From: Glandiceps talaboti
Lineage: Eukaryota > Hemichordata > Enteropneusta > Spengelidae
Assembly: GCF_964340395.1 (NCBI RefSeq)
Contig: NC_135562.1
Coordinates: 6,415,634-6,479,633, forward strand
DNA length: 64,000 bases
Reading direction: 5' to 3'
The notes under the pieces: model-generated
Told to the model about the DNA's origin: nothing
Databases searched by the model: none
The model's input: the letters and a program-made list of their open reading frames with translations, nothing else
Shown: piece after piece, positions 56,661 to 64,000 of the stretch
How positions within the stretch are numbered: position 1 is the stretch's first letter
Layout: each line of letters begins with the position of its first letter
Position numbers and translations under genes: made by a program

Positions 56661-59600
56661 AAGAGCAAATATTTGGTTAGTAAGTATAAGCTTCTTTATC
56701 AAAAAACAGCCAATCACAGCCATTGACAGTAACAAATCATGCCTTATCTAGATCTACAGAACATGTTAAATGTTCATAATGAAGTAACTGCTGTTTTGAT
56801 GGATATATGCAGCTTTAACCAAATACATTAATGTTACTTTACAGGTGTACGATTTCTGTATTACAGGTAAAAATTCTTCGAGAAAAGATTTCAGAGAGTC
56901 ATTCTAGTGAATGACATTTTCACTATGATTGAGTTAAAAATCATCAAAAAAACGGTGAAAGACAGTAATTTCAATCTATACATAGCTAATTTGTGAATTT
57001 GTGAAAAAACTTTGACTTGAATGAAGAATCCCAATGGAATGGAATGTGATGTTAATTATATTTCATACAATATATTCATACGTTGTGAATATTGTCTGGG
57101 TTAACATGAAGGCTTCAAAGTGCCAATAATAATACTATGGTACATTCTGACATAATTTCCCTTTACCAAAAACTGGGTGAAGAGCTCATTTGCACCCTTA
57201 CCAGAAGCGGAGAATGTAGATTATTTGTGGCGAAACACCAGAAAATGCCTTTGAAACTGACTGATATTTAAGTTGCCAATTTCTTTTTTTTTTGGCAAAA
57301 ACAGAGATAAAGTAACATTTAGTTAGAAAGTTTAGAAAGTGAATTTGTCCTACAGGCCTAAAGAACTTATATTTAAATTTAAGCATGTGAACCAAACAGA
57401 ATTAATTATGACAATAGTATAGTAGTGTTTTTGTCTTGTTAATATAATCCATACATTTATATCAAAATAGTGCGAGACATGCATAAGAAATCAAACAGGA
57501 CCTATCCTGTACATTAACATTCAAACAATCATTTCGGCAGTTATTTTGCTTTCTGTTACTCTTTTCCATTGAATTACCTGGCATTTTAAAAAAAAAATCC
57601 AATCACATACCACAACATTGTACATTTATTTCAAAAGAGAATTCAGCTGTATAGGAGAAAGTAAATAGAGTATAATCATTTGTTCAAAACACAGAAGAGA
57701 AAAAAAATAGATCCTGCAAAATTGTGACTTAAAATAATACTCATTTCAGTTTTAATATAGTGCTTTTCCACTTTGTGCTCAAAATGCTTTACCATTATTA
57801 CCCCTGGCATGGACCTACAGTGGCACAATGGCCCTTTATACTTTCTCAACTTCCATGGTAGCATATAATGCATTGCAGCCTATATAAGCCAACTGGATTA
57901 AAGCATTCACATTGCAACCTCTATCCTACCAGGCACCCAATTATAGATCTAGGTTGGCTGACACTGACTTTTTATTCTTCAGTTTTTTTTTCAATGTAAC
58001 AGTAGTTACCACTACTACTAGCATGACAGTGTCCAACACTATTACTATTACATGTGACCCGACAGACACATGAATGAAACAGCTGGCCACAGATATGTGA
58101 AAGTTTGCATCGTACACCATTTCTAGTCAGTGTTGGTTACAATATGCAACCAAAGTGTTTCAAATGATGCACCACTGTCTATCTTTTTTCAGTGTTCATG
58201 TTTTGAACATGGCCAAGTTTGTGTTGTCCTTCTTTTCTATAGTGTTGGTGTAAACAGAGCAGTTTAAACCTGATGTCTATATCATTAAGGATACATACAA
58301 ACATTGATCAGGGACAGTGCGATACAAACTTCCAAACACTTCTTCTACCTCTTACCAGGTTCATGGATTCGGAAGATCATAACTTGATCACCCAGTTCAC
58401 AAAGACTAAAGTGTGCTATTAAAAGTCAGGGTTAACAAGTTCTTCTCTTCTGTGCTTTGAAGCAAAGTTTATCAGTATTCATTGTTCTCAATAAAATGTT
58501 TTGACAAATTTCAAAATTTTAGAATCCACTTTAAGAAACAGACATGAATTCCACATTTCAGATTAGTAGTAGCTGACATAAATTGTACCTCATAAAGATG
58601 AGAAAATTACTATTAAAACTGGGCCAAAGAAGTAAAACTGGGCCAAAGAAGTAAAACTGACAAAAATCTACAAACCGATTCTTTCCTTGTGCTCCATTCA
58701 GATGAAGTGTCAATGTCATTCTAGCTCTTGTATCAAAACTACACCTTAACATGCTGAAATTATCATTATTTCTTCCATTTGTGAAACTATATTGTTCCAG
58801 ATTATTTCTTCACATTTGGAAATATGGATAACATGAGGGGCTTTGGCATCATTCATCAAAGACCGATATTGACAAGGCCCCTTAAGTCACTTATATTTGT
58901 GTATCAGGTGAATGTGAAGGAAAAACATGGAATGATATAACATCTGTGTACATAAACATATCTATCTGCCAAAATTTTACAAAGAAAGGAATGATATTAC
59001 AACATCTGTGTGTATATAAACGTTATCCTTACCAAAAACAAAATTTTGTACTCTAATTCATGCTTTTTCAAATTTTGCAAAAATGCTGTAACGCATTTCT
59101 GGGATTGCAATGCAACAAACTTCTTTTTTTATTTAAAAAGGAGAAAATAACGTGTATACAAAGTCCCAGAACGATCAGACTCTTAACTTTAAAACATCCA
59201 TCTTTGCCTTGTTCAAAGAAAAGCAAAAAAAAAAAAAAAAAAAAAATCAAATTCCAAACGAAATTCTGTACTCTTAGAGTTTCTTAAGTTGTAAATATAA
59301 AGATCCGAACCCCCCCCAATCTTAAAATAATGTTGGTAGGGTTGATTTTCTCTTAACAAGGAATTTCCACTTTCTTATAGAAATATCATTTGGGTTATTT
59401 AGGGAAGTGTCAATTTGAAATTATTGTTATCCTAAATTTCATACTTCGCTGTCTGTACAGCATCCTTTTTTTGTTCTGTGTTTTAAAATATGTATTGGGT
59501 ATTTGCAAACTGACTAAAAGTTGTATTAATCACACTAACGGAAAAAAGATAACATCTTTTAAAGACGTAAGAACTGACTTTGTTTTTGGCAAAATTTTTA

Positions 59601-59751
59601 TAATATTTGCAGTGAGACTAAGAACCAACTATTTTGATTCCCTGTAGCATAAAAAAAGCAAATTCTTATTTTTGAGTTAACTTGTGTTTTCACATTGTGA
59701 AAAATCTCTATGGCAACAACATATTGGGACAGTCGTTAATCCATGGGTCAC

Positions 59752-62700
59752 TCACTCTACATGTGTTCCCGTGAGTAGAAACAATGGTTTGTCCTCAGCA
59801 CTGTTCGCTGTCTGGAATTCGTCTCTCAGTCGGAAACGCCACTGCTCTTCTAACTCCAAACGCACGACCTGACGACGGAGTGTGTTTCTGTCAGGACTGA
59901 TAAGGCACAGCTTAGCACCTGTGATAAAAGAAGTAATATGTAAGATTGGGTGATCAATAAACTTCATAATATTGCAACAATAGATCATTATGCTGCCACT
60001 GATCATGACCATAATTTGAACATGAACAGTAGCTGTGTTTATACACAAGTGCAAAATAGCTTATTACTGCACAGGTGCATCCTAAAAATAATGAATATTT
60101 CACTTTCCTGATCGACACCATGACTTCCACTTTGTGCACTACACATGCATTACTACATTATGGAATCATCTCCCCCTTGACATTCGCACCGCACCTACTG
60201 TTGATATCTTCAAAGCCAAACTCAAAACTTATCTCTTCCAAAGAGCATTCATGTGAACTGGGAGCGCCATTGGCCATCTTTTGATGGATATCAGGCGCTT
60301 TATAAATTTGTGTTTATTATTATTATTATTATTACTATATGCATGCATGAGAATGAGTTGACCTTCTTGTTCTATTTTGACCCTCTAGCATGAGGTAAAA
60401 TCTTATTGCAGGTACCGTGAATTGTACAATTAATTTGACTGCAGACTTACCACTCATAAACTTGAATTCCTTCAAAAACTCAGCAAAGACAAATGAATCT
60501 ACCATGTATAGCAACAGCCCACTGAAGCGTAAATTACTGATATCAGCATTCACGGAGTGTGGTTTAGAACTCACATAGTGAACTGTGTGTTTTAAAGAAA
60601 ATACAATTGTTAGAATCATACATAAAATTATTCACATTTCATTTAGGACAGTGTCACTGACTTCACTTTAAGAGGGAATATAGGAGGGAAAATAAAGTCT
60701 TTTCACAAACTTTGGCTTCTTGAGTCATTCATAATTTCTCATCACACAAATTTCACGCCGGAGCTAGAAAAACACCAAATTGAAACTATTTTTCAAACTT
60801 ATTGTTCTTTCGGTGACAGTGATACACCATTGCATCATGGGTCTTAGCAAACATGAATATTTATTAGATGCACACTGCACATTCTTCCTCCTCAAGTCTA
60901 TAGTACTCAACTAGTATGGCCCTCACTTCCATCCAAAAACTGTCTCCAAACAGCACCCCTAGTGGCCAAACTATACAATCTTTTGTCTTTCTGGTAACTG
61001 AAATATGGCATATTGACAAGGCTACATATTTGATAAATACGCACACTGTGGATAAAGGGAAGGTGACAGCTAATAGGAAGAGCTACTACTTACCTGTCAC
61101 AGAAGGTCCTAAATCAATATAGTAATCCACTGCAAGTACAGGACACTGGGGGTAGGTGACTGCTAACGGGAAGAGCTTCTCTGCACTCATACATGACAGG
61201 TATTTCTCTAGCAGATACTGAGGAGTTGCCATTAGTGGTGTCATGTCTTCACTGTCTGGGGCACACACAAACTGTTGGGGTGATATCTGTTGGCTGGTGT
61301 TGCCTGTTTTGGGATGGATGGGAAACTCCTTCTGTCCTCCAACATTAATGTGTTTCATCATGACAGAGAATTGGTTGAATCGACACATGACAAAATTACT
61401 ACTGTTGATTCGCATGTTGAAGTCTACTTCCTCACCAAAGTACCTGATAAGAAGTTTTGAAATAAAAAAATTGGAACTCAAGGTTGGGTGAATTCAGGTT
61501 AAAAACATACTGTTTGTGATCCGTTCAATGAAGTGTCCACAGCACTGATCTGTGACTATGCTAACTCTCTTAGTGTATCTGGGCTTGCAAAGTTGCAGAT
61601 CCAGCACCATAGACTGTGTATAGTTAACGAATCGCAAACATTTTTTACTCTGAACATGCACATTATGTGACGGACACTGTCCTGTTTATTTTGTAATGTA
61701 CATCAAATGTACCATGAGGGCGCTGTTCAAATGTACCACGAGGTCTCTGTTCAAGTGTACCACGAGGGTGCTGTCTTACCTGTTTTGATCATACTGTACA
61801 TTCTGTGTAAGGTCCACATTGATAAAAACCATATTGTGAAGGTGACTGCGTGTAAAGTTCTGCTGCATTGATCTTGTGAAATTCTTGCTTGTCCACTGTC
61901 GAATTCCAAACGAGGCGAAGTTGGAAAGTTTTGGAGTAGATTCAATGTGCTCTATAACCTCTCTCAAAGTGACTAATGTGTCTTTGCTGTAAGAAAGTGA
62001 ACAATCAGGAATGCATAAGCCAGGCTTACATTATAGTAGCCATGTCAATGACAAATGGGTATGTATTTTTTCATGATAAAACAACTTTAGGCCAAGAAAA
62101 AAAAAGAATTGTTTCTGGTCAGCGCGAGCGTCACTTATAAATACTCTCGTGTCGGTCTTTTTTGTGTTTGCAGTCTGCAGATCCGAGGGGAAACACAAAA
62201 ATAACCCTACGTACTTCAGTGAAGACAACTGCAGAGTCAACCATCAACAAGCACACACACTTGCTCAGTAACTGCCATAAATAGTAGACTGAGTGACAGG
62301 TTTGTTGCGATTTAAAAAAATAAAAAAAAAATAAATAAAAAAATCGCATCGTTGCACCACTTTAGACAAAATGTCCTGACCAGAAACAATTCTTTTTTTT
62401 TTGGTCTTACCATGTTTTCCTACTTAAGGAAAATGTGAAACAGTATCGCCAAAGTTCTGTTTATAATTCAACAAATTGCACAAAGCTAAAAAGAGTGTAA
62501 AAATGGTGTTGAGTACTTACCCATCCTCCTGTTTACCAGCATCATGGCAATGCCACATAACACATGAATCATCCAGTAACAGAATAAACGGCCAGACATC
62601 TTGACGTCGTACACCTAACTCCTGTTGTCTATTCCGTTCTAGTTCTAAGTTATGATAGGCTAATTCCTTAATGAAGAACTTAGCAGCTCCTGTAAGACAT

Positions 62701-63507
62701 ACATTTCATGTTAAAGGGGCACAAGCTGAATTTATATATTCTGAGGTGTATTTTTTGCTGCATGTTTAAAAGTATTTCCAGTGTTCTGAATACTGAAGTA
62801 TACTGGAATATCACTTGCAATTGACTGAACTCAAACCTAGTATTAAGATATAACTTATAAACGATCTGATGATGTAATTTATATAATTAGTATACCGCCC
62901 TCAATAGTTTGACAATTTTTATCTCCAATTTTTGACACCAGAGAGAGAGATAGAGAAACGTATATCACAGTAATCATGTACTTACGTACCCCTATCATTG
63001 TAAGATAGGGTATGTAATCATGTACTTACCTGCCTGTGTCATTGTAAGATCGGGTATGTAGTCATGTACTTATGTGCCCCTGTGTCATTGTAAGATAGGG
63101 TATGTAATCATGTACTTATGTGCCCCTGTGTCATTGTAAGATAGGGTATGTAATCATGTACTTATGTGACTCTGTGTCATTGTAAGATAGGGTATGTAAT
63201 CATGTACTTATGTGCCTGTGTCATTGTAAGATAGGGTATGTAATCATGTACTTACGTGCCCCTGTGTCATTGGTAAGATTGAGTATGTAATCATGTACTT
63301 ACCTGCTCCTGTGTCATTGGCCACAGCTGGTAGAACCAACAGAATGTGATTAGGCCATTGTTTCTTGTACAACATCATCTCTGTCTGTTTGACCACCAAG
63401 ACATGCAGGTGTTTAGCGCCCCCCATGGCATGAAATAGATTGATGAGGCCGTGTTCATGGCGTCCGCTTGTTGGCGTAAAGATAGGTGTTTTGATCGCAT
63501 TTGGGCC
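59752..63507 (-). CDS. GREB1: GREB1/GREB1L homologue, C-terminal six coding exons (gene continues past the window)
   Basis: Exons in transcript order: 63303-63507, 62521-62689, 61780-61986, 61094-61443, 60451-60582, 59752-59918 (stop at 59752-59754). All junctions are GT-AG and in frame. The product contains [152 protein letters not shown] and [20 protein letters not shown]. These match the conserved C-terminal region of GREB1/GREB1L as I remember it. Vertebrate GREB1 is an oestrogen-induced receptor cofactor reported to act as a glycosyltransferase; the DDS in [11 protein letters not shown] resembles a metal-binding acidic motif (inference). The upstream exons lie to the right of the window. 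Confidence 0.93.
60140..60335 (+). mobile_element. LINE 3' end fragment with (TTA)n tail
   Basis: A plus-strand frame reads [20 protein letters not shown], then [12 protein letters not shown] and stop. LWNxLPxxIR...FKxxLKTYLF is the usual end of the reverse-transcriptase ORF in CR1/L2-type LINEs. It is followed by GGCGCTTTATAAATTTGTG and an ATT tract. Only the last 30 or so codons and the tail are present (5'-truncated), inserted antisense in the last intron of the GREB1 homologue. Confidence 0.8.
62085..62408. mobile_element. MITE, family D (about 320 bp) in a GREB1 intron
   Basis: Left end GGCCAAGAAAAAAAAAGAAT, TGTTTCTGGTCAG; right end CTGACCAGAAACAATTCTTT with TTTTTGG. Single-end relatives lie at 10271 (TTAGGCCAAGAAAAAAAAAG, GTTTCTGGTCAG) and, more diverged, at 32250. 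It has no transposase. Confidence 0.75.
62970..63330. repeat. 46-bp minisatellite built from a GREB1 exon end and its 5' splice site
   Basis: CATGTACTTA blocks lie at 62975, 63019, 63063, 63109, 63155, 63201, 63245 and 63292 (44-47 bp period). The last is the true exon-intron junction at 63303. Each unit repeats about 17 exon bases (CTGTGTCATTG) and the intron start. The copy at about 63027 keeps an intact minus-strand donor (GACACAGGCAG/GTAAGTACATG). Others have mutated donors (CACATAAGTA). Confidence 0.9.
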
Positions 63508-64000
63508 CTAAAAATGAATAAATTAACATAACCCACGTTGAAGAACACTTCTACTAGTACAAGTTTGACATTAGAGTCACTTCCCTTAATTTGGATCTTG
63601 AGCAAAGTTCAATATCCTTTGTCAAATGCATTACGATTTGTTGTACAACTGAAAGAAAAATGTTATTTTGCAGTTGTGTAGTTCTTCTTTTCCAACAAAA
63701 CATCTTTTTTTGTAAGACAACATTCCACGGAGGCCGGTCAGTTACTGAGACAGTATTACATTAAGTGTAATTTCTTCTGGTTGTGTTAAGTTTTTTGACC
63801 TTCATTGATATATTTTTGTTTTCAGTCACACCAAACTAGAATTTAGAATTAGAAGTACACAAAGGCAAATAAACAAGGCTCCTACGTTTTAAAATATCCT
63901 TAAAGGGGCACGTTTAAAGCCGAGTTTGTCTTTTTGGAGGGATGTATTTTTTTTCTGCATATTAAAAAGTCCTCACAGTATTCTACTTACTTAACCACTA
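63508..64000. other. Intron of the GREB1 homologue
   Basis: The sequence upstream (minus strand) of the 63303-63507 exon. I see no further coding exon before the window ends. Confidence 0.6.

Larger units (their letters stand above)
54250..59750. other. Gene-free interval before the GREB1 homologue
   Basis: Apart from the repeats listed, I find no exon-like conserved block. The part close to 59750 should be the GREB1 3' UTR; AATAAA on the minus strand at 59128-59133 is a candidate poly(A) signal about 620 bases past the stop. A phrase near 57755-57800 (TGCTTTTCCACTTTGTGCTC; TTACCCCTGGCATGG) looks like a dispersed repeat, but I cannot classify it. Confidence 0.5.

Noticed and set aside
60140-60335. 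Reverse-transcriptase-like end as a sign of an intact retroelement
   Set aside because: Only the last 30 or so codons and the tail remain; no polymerase motifs nearby. It is a 5'-truncated LINE fragment.
1-64000. Retrovirus-like, Polinton or other capsid-bearing elements, tRNA and rRNA genes
   Set aside because: Scanning for long terminal repeats, polymerase or integrase motifs, and cloverleaf or rRNA-like blocks gave nothing I could support.

Overview
The window is nuclear DNA of a multicellular animal. Host genes are split by GT-AG introns, there are many microsatellites and minisatellites, and short inverted-repeat transposons are scattered throughout. AT-rich base composition, a single CC2D1-type gene and a GREB1-type gene suggest a marine invertebrate (deuterostome or lophotrochozoan). 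I cannot name the species from sequence alone.

Layout. (1) 1-7.5 kb: tandem repeats, then a direct segmental duplication of about 2.2 kb. Each copy carries an intact, apparently intronless minus-strand gene of about 260 codons that I do not recognise. The copies differ mostly by amino-acid-changing substitutions and in-frame indels. (2) 8.0-31.5 kb, plus strand: a complete CC2D1 (CC2D1A/CC2D1B/Lgd) gene. I reconstructed 26 coding exons with consistent phases and a 933-residue product: four DM14 repeats, a C2 domain and a conserved C-terminus. Its introns hold several minisatellites and MITEs. (3) 35.4-52.6 kb, minus strand: a loose cluster of four small single-coding-exon genes (75-95 residues). 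They encode very hydrophobic, cysteine-rich membrane proteins with a rigidly spaced W/P/A/P/C motif, and every coding exon starts just after a 3' splice site. I do not recognise the family. This cluster is the best candidate here for something undescribed. (4) 47.9-49.6 kb: a minisatellite of about 43 copies of a 38-bp unit, each with a palindrome. (5) 53-59.7 kb: gene-free, with diverged repeats. (6) 59.75-63.5 kb, minus strand: the last six coding exons of a GREB1/GREB1L homologue, whose 5' part lies beyond the window.

A recurring theme is that tandem repeats in this window start from exon-intron boundaries. The clearest cases are CC2D1 exon 3, where a distal repeat copy gives a second 5' splice site in the same reading frame, and GREB1 at 63.3 kb, where a 46-bp array is built from the exon end plus its donor. 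CC2D1 exons 18 and 20 and the start exon of one small membrane gene show shorter examples.

The genes do not form an operon-like unit. CC2D1 (endosomal/ESCRT-III and transcription-related) and GREB1 (nuclear cofactor/glycosyltransferase family) are neighbours with no evident functional link. Only the four small membrane genes look like a functional cluster that arose by tandem duplication.
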